Source: Symsagittifera roscoffensis
Taxonomy: Eukaryota > Xenacoelomorpha > Acoela > Convolutidae
Assembly: GCF_963678635.1 (NCBI RefSeq)
Contig: NC_087062.1
Location: forward strand, 19,147,789 to 19,211,788
DNA length: 64,000 bases
Direction of reading: 5' to 3'
Shown here: positions 22,650 to 34,336 of the stretch, in pieces
Numbering within the stretch: position 1 is the first letter of the stretch
How the letters are laid out: each line of letters opens with the position of its first letter
Position numbers and translations under genes: made by a program
Notes under the pieces: generated by a model
The model's database searches: none
What the model was told of the DNA's origin: nothing
What the model saw: the letters and a program-made list of their open reading frames with translations, nothing else

Positions 22650-24774
22650 CTAGGTTTCGAAAATTTTGACAACCAATGATAATGGATAGTTTTGTGGTAG
22701 GGTTGGTATCTGTGGTGCTGTAGGTGTTGTATCTACATTATTATGTTCTTCGTTATATGTGTTTGGTCTTGTGGATATTTTTGTATTATATTCTTTTATT
22801 TGTGCATCTAGAAGTATTTTATTGATTGATGATGAAAAAATTCCAAAAAATCCTGCAAATAGTATACGTGCTACACTTGCTTGGCGGTTTACTTGTGTGT
22901 GTATAGCGCATGTGTTATAGATTCCTTTTAACAGTGAGAAAAGAAATCCTATAAAATTAAACATTGCGTATAAGATAGTTAATCTTTTTAAGATGTAATA
23001 GGGCCATCCTAGAAAGGCGAGAATTTCATTTTTTAATGTGACAAAACTGAAAATATTTATGGGTGAAATATCTTGTGGTCTGTATTTGTCACCGTTTAAA
23101 TATATGTAATCTTTAATATCTTTAAAAAACCCGCTGTAGTCTTGTGTATAAATGTCTGCAAATCCTGCGGTTTCGGCAAGTTTTCTTAAATTCTGGTCGG
23201 TTGATTGTCGTTGTATTGTGTCCATTTGTGTTAGTAATTCTTGAAATTGTTGTGTTCTAATGTGATGTTTTATATCAGAATTAGAATATATTCCAATTGA
23301 TTGTAAATCAATATTTGGGTTTCGAGCGATTGCTCGGATGCTTTCGGGTGAAAACTTTTTTAGTGGTTGCATTAATGTAGGATACGGGGTAAGTAGGTAG
23401 TATTTATCTTCGTCAGGTTTAATTGTACGACATTGTGGCTATTTTCTGATCCACATGGGACTGTGGTATCCCAAAAATAAGTCGTCTTGAAACTGTATCG
23501 ACAAAATGTACTTTATTTTTATAGAATATGGGGATTCTTTTATAACAACGTTTATCTTCGAAAACATATAACGGTGATACTTTTTTGGTGCAAGTATAAA
23601 ACCATAAAATGTTTCCTTCGTAATCAAGAAAATTTGATCTATTTCCTGATATTAAATATCCTGCGTAAGGTATTTTTAGTACTGCTAATGCGAGTGATTG
23701 TAAGATTTGTGTTCTTTCTAATTCGCATAGTTGATGAAGTGTTTCTAATTCAGAAAGTGACATTTCTTGGAAAATTCTACTAATTGTGTAGTCTAATTTC
23801 ATATCTAAGTGAATATCATAATGTATATTACCAAAGTAGGTGTTATTCATTAATGATAATTCTTGTAAACGTATGCTTTTACTATCGTATGGTGTTAGCT
23901 TTCCACCAGGGTTACCTGTGCGTTTATGGAGGTTTACTGGGACCTATGCTGTTCCTTCGTTAATAGGGTGACTGGTTGCGTAAGGGTCAAATTTTATTTT
24001 TCCAGTGTTCATGTCGAAAACTTTTTCGTATTCGACAAGTATTTCAGAGTATTGTGTTTTATAAAGTGGATTGCGATATTTACATGCAAATTCTGTTTCG
24101 TGGTAAACTTGAAAACGTGTCAACTTATTTTCTATATCATGAATGTTTTTGAAATCAGTGCATTGTTTGCGAGATGGGTTCACTTGTTCGTATGGAATTG
24201 ATTCAATAAAATATTTTTAATGAAATTTTATCATTCGAGCGTGTATTTTTGCTACTTGAAATGTTGTGCTTGTATCTTCGGGAAACCGAACAATTGTTGC
24301 TTGGGTTCTTGTTGTAGGGTCGCAATAACCTTGATCATTTTTGCAAGGCAATCGAATTCCTTGATAGATCATGGTATTATCAATTAAATCTCGTGTGAGT
24401 TGTATTTTTTCAAGTAAACTCTGGTAAAATGATTCGTGATCAAGTCGGTTTTTATTTCTGTTGGAAACTTGTGAACAATGTACTTTCTTTTCGGAAAATG
24501 TTGCTGTAAATTTATATCCTGTGACTGTTGTTGCTCGGCCTTTTGAATACAATGTTGCTTTAACATTTGTAGTTTCTATAGCTTGTGGTTCTGTTTCGCT
24601 TTGTGATACTTGATTTATTGCATATTTGTGTAGTGTTTTTTGTTCGTTTTCTTCACAATTATAGTGTGTTACTAATAAATCCTGAGGTCCTGTGCGAGGA
24701 GATGGATTTGTGTTTTGGTCGGAAAATATTAGAAAAAGGATGTGATGAAATGTTAATATTTTTAGAATATACAT
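22650..24774 (-). pseudogene. env: Envelope glycoprotein gene, copy L (broken)
   Basis: It is read in pieces on the minus strand: an N-terminal part with a hydrophobic leader (24774-24217), a middle part (24183-23944), a second ectodomain part (23850-23419) and a C-terminal part (23372-22650). The last has a long hydrophobic membrane region at about residues 100-165, then a short tail. Breaks are an in-frame TAA at 24217-24219 (also in copy R), a TAG at 23944-23946, and a small frameshift near 23,400. Relative to copy R, 327 bp are missing at 24414/24415. Cys spacing near the N-terminus and the KFSPESIRAIA block before the anchor resemble glycoproteins of chuvirus type seen in several animal LTR elements; that assignment is from pattern memory. 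It is not expected to make a functional protein. Confidence 0.7.
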
Positions 24775-25252
24775 GTGTATGATAATCCGGAGTATGGGTT
24801 ATAAAATGTTATGTATCCAATTGTGTTTTTTGTATATCTATAGTATTTATATATTACTTCAGTTGTTATAAATGGTGGTGGTAGCGATTGAGCTGTTATA
24901 TTTGGTGGATTTAATGGATAGGGGTGTTGAACAATATTATTAAGTCTGATTGTGATTTCAAACTTTAATTGCAGACTGTTTTGTTGAAGGATTTGAATGT
25001 TATGTTCTCGAATATCTTCGTGAATATCTTGTCTATATTGTAATCTATTGAGTGCCCAATTGTGGAGTCGGTTACTTTCTTGATGTTGTCCAAATAATGG
25101 GGGAGGTGCTACGAAAGTGTTCCAATCTAATCGTAAAGGGATATTTGATGATGATTGTTCTCCATATCTAGCGTCGAGGTTATTTGGGAAATTTAAAGGG
25201 AAAAGTGTCGGTGAGATTTGGCTTAATGATGGTGTTGACGGGAGTGATAATG
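24775..25252 (-). pseudogene. Pre-env ORF remnant, copy L
   Basis: Corresponds to the C-terminal part of the pre-env ORF seen whole at 30262-30927. Here its 5' part is cut off by the duplication junction at 25252, so it has no start of its own. Confidence 0.55.
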
Positions 25253-26304
25253 TCTGTTAATCTGGTTTTTAGTCATGATCTTAATTAGTTGTTTTCTTAA
25301 AAGCGTTTTATTTTAGTTCGTTTATTTTGAAGAGATACTCACCCTTGAGTACCTCTTATTAAAAATTGAAGTGTGGTCACAAAGCGTGGGTGTAGCGCGG
25401 TGGGTTAGACCGGCTATAAGCGTGCTCAGGACGTCCTTCTCTGGTGGATTAGGCCAGGAATGGGAGTGTGATTTTCATGCTGTTTCTTTGAGAGGTCCTG
25501 TTATGTGTTAACATTTTATGTTGTTTTTTTCTGGTCTTTCTTATGTTACTTTGGTTTTGTCCTTTTTTCAAAAATCAAATTGTTTTTGGTTTGGGTTTGT
25601 CTTACGACATTTTTGTGTTTTATTATTTCTTTCTTAGACTTTATAATAGTCTTCAAAAGAATAAATTATCCAGTTTTAAGCTGAGTTAATCCGGTTTGGG
25701 TACCGTTGGTTTTCTTTTCTTAGTCATGCTGTTATTTTATGATTTGTGGTGTTTAGTAAGCTGCGTTGGTTAGTTTGGTTTAGTATATAATTCCTTTCCA
25801 AACGCGTTATAGAAAAGTTTGAAACTTGTTAATGCTTGTTAGAGTTGTTGTTAGTGAAAACTTGAAACATAAAATCATTATTGAAACAATTCTTCGTGGG
25901 CGAGCTGTGCGAGTTTGGATAGAATACTTGTGCGAATGAATGAAAATATTGAAAAAGTTAGTACTGCTTTCTCATTTTACTAATTTTTTGCATTGAAATT
26001 GAATTTTTCTGCTTATGGGGAAGTTTAAAATTATAAATTTTAATCGTATCTAATTTTACTGCTTCTTGGGGAAATAATTTTTAAATGAAATTACTACATT
26101 AGGTATGAATTTAACTACATTATTTAGTGCGAAAGATTTAGGAGTTTTATTTATAAATTGACAAGTTTGTATTTTTATTTGTCGTTTTTCTGTTTTGTAG
26201 ATGATTGTGGTGTGAAGACTAAAAGAAAAAAATTAAACATTGATAGAAAATGGTTAGTAAAATTTTGAATTTATTAGTTAAAATTATTGTAATTCATACT
26301 TACC

Positions 26305-27315
26305 TTATTCATCTGAGAAAAAGCCGTGTGGGAAGATTTCGTGAATCAAGTCTGATGTTGTTAGTAACTTGGCTAGTATGCGTATGACATTTTTAGTTTG
26401 TAGTAGTGGCCAAAGCAATTGGAGTGCCTTGATGGTGTTTAGTTCTTCTGTGCCTACTGCGAATTCATGAGGTGTGTTTTGTATTAAGTTGTAAATTTTA
26501 TGGTTATATTTAGTATTGTGAATAAACTCTAATATGGTTTTTTCGATAGGTTGTTTGAATTCAAGCTGGATAATGAAGGGTCTTGATTCTTCATCATTGA
26601 AGGTCTTCGTGATGGGACAGAATATATACATTTGGGTGACTGGGTCGTAGTTGCGGATGAGGCCGTGGAGGTTAGTATTTTTAATGCAATATGTAAAATT
26701 CAGAAAAAATGGTGACGTGTATTTTGAGTTAATCAACTGAAAACGATGGTGCGGTTGTCTTGATGGAGTGTGTAAATCAAAATGATTTTGTATAAAACGA
26801 TAATATGTGTAAAAGTGCGTTTGTTTAGTCCGTAACATTATATCGTGGGAACAGTGCAAATCGCGCTCTTGTGGTGAAAGAAAGTGAAAGGTTTGTGAAA
26901 ATAACTGAAAATTATCATAGAAGCTTTCATATGCTTGTATGTCAACTAGTGCTTCTGAAATTATATGATCGTGCTTTTTATCAAAAATATTAAGTGTAAA
27001 TAAGTATGATGTTTTAATAAAAAAATTTTCGGTTAGTTGCGGGTTTGCAAAGCGGTCTTCGTCTAAAAATTGATCATGGTTTGGACGGATGATATTATGA
27101 TCGTAGTATTCTATTGAAAAATCGTTAGCTCGGGGTGCGGTGAATGTTTTTAATAATTTTTTATTTCCAACATAAGTAAACTGTCGAGTTGGTAATGATG
27201 TGGTGAGTCTTTATAGTACATTTTTGTTCTTCTCTGTATTTTCATTAGTATTTGCTAGTGGTAGATAAAGGGGGTTAGTATAATTGTAGTAAGCTGTCCA
27301 ATGAAGTGTTGACAT
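26305..27315 (-). pseudogene. Accessory ORF3, copy R (one premature stop)
   Basis: Same gene as the ORF3 of copy L. Here the C-terminal 184 residues (26859-26305, ending HGFFSDE) are open. The N-terminal part is interrupted by an in-frame TAA near 27213, at a different site from the L-copy nonsense codon. Together the copies show that the ancestral ORF was about 336 codons. The consensus splice donor overlapping the stop codon is conserved at 26298-26303. Confidence 0.7.
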
Positions 27316-27399
27316 TAAAACGTGCTCTACAACAAAGTTTAGTGTTTCATTAGTAATGGTAAAAGTATTTAAGGTATATTGTGGAAATGATGGTAAGGG

Positions 27400-28115
27400 T
27401 TATTTCAAGAAAATTTTTAGTGTTTGTGTGTTCTGGGTGGTTGATATATTCTTTGGCTGTTCCGGGTTTGGTTGTAAATAGGTGATTTTGGAATTTTCGT
27501 TTAAAAGTGCGGTAAGCTCGGTTAGTGCTGGTAGGTGTTTCGGTGGATGTGGATGATGGAGTGTAAGCTGAAGAGGGTGTAGGAGTTGGTGGATTTGATG
27601 ATGTTGCTGTTGATGATAGTTGATGATATCGTAAGAGTGTGGGGGTGTGTTAATTGTTGTTGTAATGTAATAAAATTGTCAATTTCTTTGGAAATTTGGA
27701 TGTTATCTGGGGAGTTATTATGTGATCTGTCGGAATTAAATGGAGAAAAGGTTGGAGTTACTTGGGAAGCGTAAGAAGGAGTGGAAAGGGATGGGAGTGG
27801 ATGTCTGGTTTGGATGGGTTGAAAGGGGGATCTTGAAAAAACTGAAGAATTGGTCTAGGTATGGGTAGAGGGAGATGGTTCGGAGTCTGCAAATTCGTCG
27901 GGGGTTTCTACATTGGAGTTGTTAAATTGTGAGAATGTATGAAAAACTGAAATATCGGAGTTAGTATCAGAATTCGTGCTTGATGGTATATTAATAATTG
28001 GAGAATCGGGTGGCGGGAAGGCAAAAAGTGGGATAATTGGGATTTGAGTTTGGAGGTTGGCTGGGTGGGATTTTGAGCGATGGAGGGATCCAATTTGTCG
28101 GCTTATCGTGGGCTA
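27400..28115 (-). pseudogene. Accessory ORF2, copy R (frameshifted)
   Basis: Nucleotide alignment with 21787-22488 is clear, but small indels (for example in the CATCATCAACAG-type repeat near 27,600) and a stop near 27,855 break it into short pieces. No product is expected. Confidence 0.65.
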
Positions 28116-28269
28116 AAAAAATGATTATTTTGAGATTGAAAAGTAGTGGTATGAGGTTGTTCAATAATTTGTTCATATGTATTATCATTTTGTGAATGAT
28201 TTGTCATTATGTGTTGAATAGGGCTTTGTGTTGTATTTGGTCTAAAATTTGGGTTATTTGTGAATGTTA

Positions 28270-30274
28270 GGTTTCGAAAAATTCGGGGAACTAATGATAA
28301 TGGATGGTTTTGTTGTAGGGTTAGTATCTGTGGTGCTGTAGGTGTTGTATCTACATTATTATGTTCTTCGTTATATGTGTTTGGTCTTGTGGATATTTTT
28401 GTATTATATTCTTTTATTTGTTGTGTTCTAATGTGATGTTGTATATCAGATTTAGAATATATTCCAATTGATTGTTAATCAATATTTGGGTTTCGAGCGA
28501 TTGCTCGGATGCTTTCGGGTAAAAACCTTTTTAGTGGTTGCATTAATGTAGGATACGGTGTAAGTAGGTAGTATTTATCTTCGTCAGGGTTTAATTGTAC
28601 GACATTGTGGCTATTTTCTGATCCACATGGGACTGCGGTATCCCAAAAATAAGTTCGTCATGAAAGTTTATCGACAAAATGTACTTTATTTTTATAGAAT
28701 ATGGGGATTCTTTTATAACAACGTTTATCTTCGAAAACATATAACGGCGATACTTTTTTGGTGCAAGTATGAAACCATAAATTGTTTCCTTCGTAATCAA
28801 GAAAATTTGATCTATTTCCTGATATTAAATATCCTGCGTAAGGTATTTTTAGTACTGCTAATGCGAGTGATTGTAAGATTTGTGTTCTTTCTAATTCGCA
28901 TAGTTGATGAAGTGTTTCTAATTCAGAAAATGACATTTATTGGAAAATTCTACTAATTGTGTAGTCTAATTTCATGTCTAAGTGAATATCATAATGTATA
29001 TTACCGAAGTAGGTGCTAGTCATTAGTGATAATTCTTGTAAACGTGTGCTTTTACTATCGTATGGTTTTAGCTTTCCACCAGGTTGACCTGTGCTCTTAT
29101 AAAAGTTTACTGGGACGTATGATGTTCTTTCGTTTATAGGATGACTTGTTGCATAAGGGTCAAATTTTATTTTTCCAGTGTTCATGTCGAAACCTTTTTC
29201 GTATTCGACAAGTATTTCAGAGTATTGTGTTTTATAAAGTGGATTACTATATTTACATGCAAATTCTGTTTCGTGGTAAACTTGAAAACGTGTCAATTTA
29301 TTTTCTATATCATGAATGTTTTTGAAATCAGTGCATTGTTTGCGAGATGGGTTCACTTGTTCGTATGGAATTGATTCAATAAAATATTTTTAATGAAATT
29401 TTATCATTCGAGCGAGTATTTTTGCTACTTGAAATGTTGTGCATGTATCTTCGGGAAACCAAACAATTGTTGCTTGGGTTCTTGTTGTAGGGTCGCAATA
29501 ACCTTGATCATTTTTGCAAGGCAATCGAATTCCTTGATCGATCATGGTATTATCAATTAAATCTCGTGTGAGTTGTATTTTTTCAAGTTGTATTTTCCAC
29601 TCAAAAAATATTATTTATTGATATCCTTTATTTTTTGTGTCTGCTTTGCAGTTTGAAGGATTATTTATTCCAATGTGTGGTATCCAGTGTTTATCGTGTA
29701 TATCATAAGTTAATCGTCCATGTGCGCCATTATATGGGTATTTTTCATCTAGTTTAACATGTCCTTGATATCGTTCAAGTTCTGCTTGATGTACAGAATC
29801 GGCAAAGACTTGAAAATTTACTATTTTTCTGTCTGTGTTTTTATTTCTTGTTAGATTTAGTCTGAGTAATTCGTTTTTACAATCGTCGGGGCTTAGATGT
29901 AAAAGTCTTTCAATATTACTCTGGTAAAATGATTCGTGATCAAGTCGGTTTTTATTTCTATTGGAAGCTTGTGAACAATGTACTTTCTTTTCGGAAAAAG
30001 TTGCTGTAAATTTATATCCTGTAACTGTTGTTGCTCGGGCTTTTGAATACATTGTTGCTATTACATTTGTAGTTTCTATAGCTTGTGGTTCTGTTTCGCA
30101 TTGTGATACTTGATTTATTGCATATTTGTGAAGTGTTTTTTGTTCGTTTTCTTCACAATCATAGTGTGTTACTAATAAATCCTGAGGTCCTGTGCGAGGA
30201 GATGGATTTGTGTTTTGGTCGGAAAATATTAGAAAAAGGATGTGTGGAAACGTTAATTTTTTTAGAATATACAT
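28270..30274 (-). pseudogene. env: Envelope glycoprotein gene, copy R (broken, no anchor)
   Basis: The first 219 codons (30274-29615) are open, with a hydrophobic leader (HILFLIF) and several Cys residues, and they include 109 codons absent from copy L. A stop then follows. The middle part (29356-28937) and a second part (28936-28658) are each closed by their own stops (one from a GAA to TAA change), and an in-frame 447-bp deletion removes the membrane-anchor segment that copy L retains. Neither copy is intact. The same cautious chuvirus-type resemblance applies. Confidence 0.7.
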
Positions 30275-30930
30275 GTGTATGATAATCCGGAGTATGGGTT
30301 ATAAAATGTTATGTATCCAATTGTGTTTTTTGTATATCTATCGTATTTATATATTACTTCAGTTGTTATAAATGGTAGTGGTAGCGATTGAGCTGTTATA
30401 TTTGGTGGATTTAATGGATAGGGGTGTTGAACAATACTTTTAAGTCTGATTGTGATTTCAAACTTTAATTGGAGACTGTTTTGTTGAAGGATTTGAATGT
30501 TATGTTCTCGACTATCTTCGTGAATAGCTTGTCTATATTGTACTCTATTGAGTGCCCAATTGTGGAGTCGGTTACTTTCTTGATGTTGTCCAAATAATCG
30601 GGAGGTGCTACGAAAGTGTTCCAATCTAATCGTAAAGGGGTATTTGATGATGATTGTTCTCCATATCTAGCGTCGAGGTTATTTGGAAAATTTAAAGGGA
30701 AAAGTGTCGGTGAGATTTGGCTTAATGATGGTGTTGACGGGAGTGATAATGTTTCTGGTAACGATGATAGTGTTGTATCAGTAGAAGTATCTATTGGTTC
30801 ATTTACTATGTTCGGTTCACCTTGTGTATATGAGTGTGTTGTCCAATATGGTGGTCTTTCTCTGGTATCTGGGGGATTAAAAAAGTTTTCTCGGATTTGT
30901 TGTGATGTGGGGGTTGAACCTAGATAGTCT
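30262..30930 (-). pseudogene. Pre-env ORF, unrecognised
   Basis: Two overlapping frames carry Pro/Ser/Thr-rich sequence and then a more structured stretch (30624-30262, 120 residues, with LPFITTEVIYKYDRYTKN) ending just as the env leader begins. The 5' portion is open but shifted by one base near 30,600, where copy L reads a different number of G residues. Function unknown. It might be an env precursor domain or a separate small protein. Confidence 0.45.
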
Positions 30931-30956
30931 GAGGGTATACTTGAGGTGCTATTTTG

Positions 30957-31380
30957 TTAAAGGAGTGTGGGAGTTTCTGGTAATGTACTACTTGTAATTT
31001 CTGAAGTAGTTGGTGTTGGTGATTGGGGTATATCAAAATGAACTCTGGGGGTTTGAAAATTTCTATTTCTTCGTGGATGTATAATTTGTCTATTTACTTC
31101 AACTGTATTTTGATTTTGACTAATATGACTTATTCGATTTAAGTCTTGTGGTAATTTGGGGTACAAGTTATATGTAGGTTCACTTAGGGATGTTTGTCGC
31201 TGAACTGGTTCTAATGGTTCAGATAAGCGAGCGTGTCGTTCTTCAAAAGTGTACGGGTTATCTTGGAAAGAAATTCGTGTGGATGTTTGGGGGTTTTGGG
31301 TAGTTGTAGGTATGATTGGGTTTTCTTGGGAAGATGTCGGTGAAGACTCTTTTGGTGGTGGTTGGTTAGCAATTTATTGA
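30957..31380 (-). CDS. Pro/Ser/Thr-rich ORF between integrase and env
   Basis: About 140 codons open on the element strand. The last 69 (31166-30957) start at an ATG and contain NRNFQTPRVHFDIPQSPT. It is low in complexity and likely disordered. It lies in the unique part of the element just 5' of the duplicated cassette. No family recognised. Confidence 0.35.
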
Positions 31381-32440
31381 TTAATTTATTTTTTAGTGGG
31401 AAGATTTATGTTTATTGTAATATTCTTCGATGAAAAGAAATAAAAGGATTATTGCTAAGGCGAATGTGACTATTGCCTTTTTTACACATTTGCACATTGT
31501 CATAATTAGGGATGATAAAAATGTGATGAAAATTACGAATAGTAAAAAAAATATCTGTTCTACTAAAAATTGTCCGTATCATTTCAATAGACTTTGAATT
31601 ATCGTACCTGTGAATGTGGTCAGTGACTTGGGAAAGTTAGAGATCTATTTCAAATAGGGAGTAGAAAAATAAAAAAACATTGCAAAAAATGATTAAGATG
31701 ATTATTAGGGCTTCAAAAGTTTCAATAAAAAATATTAACAAAAGTTTAAATAGAATGAAAAATTTTATGAAAAGGTTTATGATTATATTTTTTAAGGTAT
31801 CGACTGTTAAAGAGAGAAGCATTTAAGAAATGATTCGTTCGTCGAATATTTTTTGAACTTCTGGGGCGAAATTCAAGTGTGGTCGAATTATTTATTGATT
31901 TTTTTGACAAGTGGGTTGAGTTTTGTGAAATATTGTTGGAGGCTACTTTTATGGTGCTCGGGAGGTCTTCTTTGCTATGTTTTTATTTGGTGGGTGATCT
32001 GAGGTATTTTTGAAATATTTGTACTTTAGGCCAAACGATTATGGTCCTTTTTTACTTTTGGCTAATTTGTTATTTTTGGTTGGAGGGTTTTTGAGGTCTG
32101 AGTTGAGAAAATATTGTTGATCTTTGCGTTAATAGATAGGGCAGGTTTGTAATACTATGGTGGTATTTATTTTAGTTGTCAAGTTTTAGAAAGTTGCTTA
32201 TTTTTGACCTGGAGGTTGTAAAGTTATAGTTATTGATATGCCTGGAGATTAATATCTATCGGCTAGTAGGTTTGTGTTAGAGATATTGAAGGTGACGGAT
32301 TTGAGTGAATCCTATTGGCTGAATTTGAACTAGAATTGTTGCGTATGTTTCAGCATGTTATCTTGAAAAGGTGAAAGTTCAAAATGATTTAGAGGTGTAA
32401 TAATGATTAACTTTAGAATTAAAGTTGTTTTTGAAATTAA
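31381..32440 (-). other. Element spacer with hydrophobic small ORFs
   Basis: No conserved domain. A 61-codon ORF at 31822-31637 is very hydrophobic (FKLLLIFFIETFEALIIILI), and a second hydrophobic stretch lies near 31,390-31,500. They could be remnants of membrane proteins or chance products of A/T-rich sequence. The right half is non-coding. Confidence 0.3.
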
Positions 32441-32727
32441 ATTTTCTTTAATATTTTAGATTGTGGGATGAATGTTTTATAATTTTACGTGGTTGATTTC
32501 TAAGTCGTGATAATTCTCTGTGTTCTGATTTTTCTATTTGCTCTTGTGGTAAGATTTTTTCTATCATTTTCCTATTTTTTCTTTCTTTTTGACATATTTT
32601 TTGGTCTGGTGTTTTTGGTGTTTTGATTTTGTTTGTGATGAATGTCGTCATGTACATTTGTTTCTTGTTCTGTATGTGTATTGTTTTGAATAACTTTTAA
32701 ACCTGTAAAAGAATATAATTGAGTTAG

Positions 32728-33050
32728 TTAGCGTAATGCGTATTCTTTCGGGTAGTAAGATAATAAATTGTTACGATATTGAACAATTTCTTTTTTGGTT
32801 GAATCTGTGAGTTTGTATGTTACTTCAGTGGGTTTGGCAATTATTTGGTATGGTCCTTTTCGAAGTGGTTGTAATTTTTTGGAGATTCCTTTTTGCGTAT
32901 TAAAATTAGGTATTAAAACAAATGTTCCAATTTTTAAATCTGTGGCTGGCATAAAACGTGAATTAATTTGGCTGTTAATGTTTTGTCTTTGTAACAATTT
33001 CTTTTTTATTTTTTGGTAGATTTCATTGTGCTTTTTATCTCTATTTAAAA
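32728..33050 (-). pseudogene. Integrase C-terminal GPY/F module
   Basis: The 89-residue ORF 32997-32728, with open codons upstream to about 33,050, has the family signature IGTFVLIPNFNTQ, then LRKGPYQIIAKP..VTYKLTD and YRNNLLSYYPKE. That is the chromatin/DNA-binding GPY module at the C-terminus of Ty3/gypsy integrases. It is out of frame with the catalytic core: the block that normally follows the core (SPxxLxFGRxP) is missing, which marks a small deletion at about 33,043. Confidence 0.88.
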
Positions 33051-34336
33051 TCCAAAGTTGTCGTTATTTGTGAATTGTATGATAAGGGAAAAAATTTTGC
33101 ATCTGCTGACCATTCCGTGTATCGTGTATCATTTCCATTAATGATACATCTAAGATACTCTTGTAATGAGCGGTTCATACCTTCGACTAATCCGTTTGTC
33201 CAAGGTGCATGAGATGTACGTGGTTTATGTTTAATGTTGTATAAGTGGCATGGTGTGATTATTTCATTATTAATAAAATCTGTACCATTGTCGGTAACTA
33301 GGATTTCGGGTAATCCGAATTTAGCTATCCAGTGTTCGTAAAGTGTTGTGTATGCATAATAAGCATTACAATGTGGTACTGGGTTGAGTGCTACATAGTG
33401 CGTGAATGCGTCAACAATGACCATAATGTAAGAATTTCCTTCAGAGGATGGTGAAATTGGTCCTTTTGTGTCGAATGAAGTTCTATGGTTGAAATATAAA
33501 CTTTGTCCTTTAAAATTATGTTTTTGTGCTATTTGTTTTTGATTTGGATAAGGTTTGTTGAATTGACATATTATACAATCATTGCATAATACTTTTATCC
33601 AAATTGGGGCATTTGGAAAATAAAAATTTTGTGCGAAGTTCGAGTATGTCTTTTCTGATCTTGAGTGTTCTTTTGTATTTTGTGTATGGGAGATGTTAAA
33701 TGCTATCAGTATCATACTTAAAGGAAGACAGGGAACTTTAGAATAATCTAATTGATATTCTAAAAGATCTGTATTTTCATTGATTGTTGTGTTATTAAAT
33801 TTTCGAAAGTTTCGGAGGAGTGTTTTGTTTGCTAAAATGGTGGTATCAGCTTTTGCTGGTTTTGTTTTGTATTTGTGCCATAATTTGAGTTGTCTAAATA
33901 CTGGGTCAAAATTTTGGTATTGTTTCAAAAGTTGAAGTGTAATTTTTTCTGTTGGTGGGAGAAAAATATTATCAATTTCTAGTTTTGATAAAGGAATTGT
34001 GTCAAGAGGGTCATGGAGGTCAAAAACTTGATTTATAGTGTATTTTGAATCATTTGTTTGTGGTCCTGATAAGTTTATTTTATCGCACAAACTTTATTTT
34101 TCAATTAGTAGAAAAAGGTCTTTTTTATGCGAGTGTTGTTTTATTCTCTTTTGTTGAGTATTATTTTTTATCCATTGTGAGTATGGAATTGGTATAAAGG
34201 TAGATGTACCTAATAAATCAACTTCATATTGATTATTTTGGCAATCTAAGTAAAGTAGAAATTGTTGTAGATTATTTATTTGTGATTGATCAATGTCCGT
34301 TTTCACTGCGTATTTGCATTCTAATCGGGGTGATTG
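33041..34336 (-). pseudogene. Integrase (zinc finger and DD35E core), with stops
   Basis: In the 349-residue part from 34090 the zinc finger is H135, H142, C172 and C175 (CIICQFNK). The catalytic triad is D207 (SFDTKGP), D267 (VTDNGTDF) and E303 (NGLVEGMNRS), with exactly 35 residues between D267 and E303. So the active site is intact, although the core ends early at TAA 33041. The same frame continues upstream through TAA 34094-34096 to a stop at 34337-34339 and then directly into the protease frame. No RT or RNase H sequence lies between. Confidence 0.9.

Larger units (their letters stand above)
19661..25252 (-). repeat. Tandem env-cassette duplication, 3' copy (L)
   Basis: Collinear with 25,253-30,755 through UTR, ORF3, ORF2 and env. 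The junction is at 25252/25253, where GTGATAATGT passes into CTGTTAATCTGG. This copy keeps the envelope membrane-anchor segment but lacks 327 bp of ectodomain sequence present in copy R. Confidence 0.93.
25253..30755 (-). repeat. Tandem env-cassette duplication, 5' copy (R)
   Basis: Collinear partner of 19,661-25,252. Relative to copy L it has 327 bp more in the env ectodomain (29588-29917), lacks 447 bp of the env anchor region (junction near 28420), and has a 16-bp insertion near 25,360. It continues without a break into the unique part of the element at its right edge. Confidence 0.93.
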
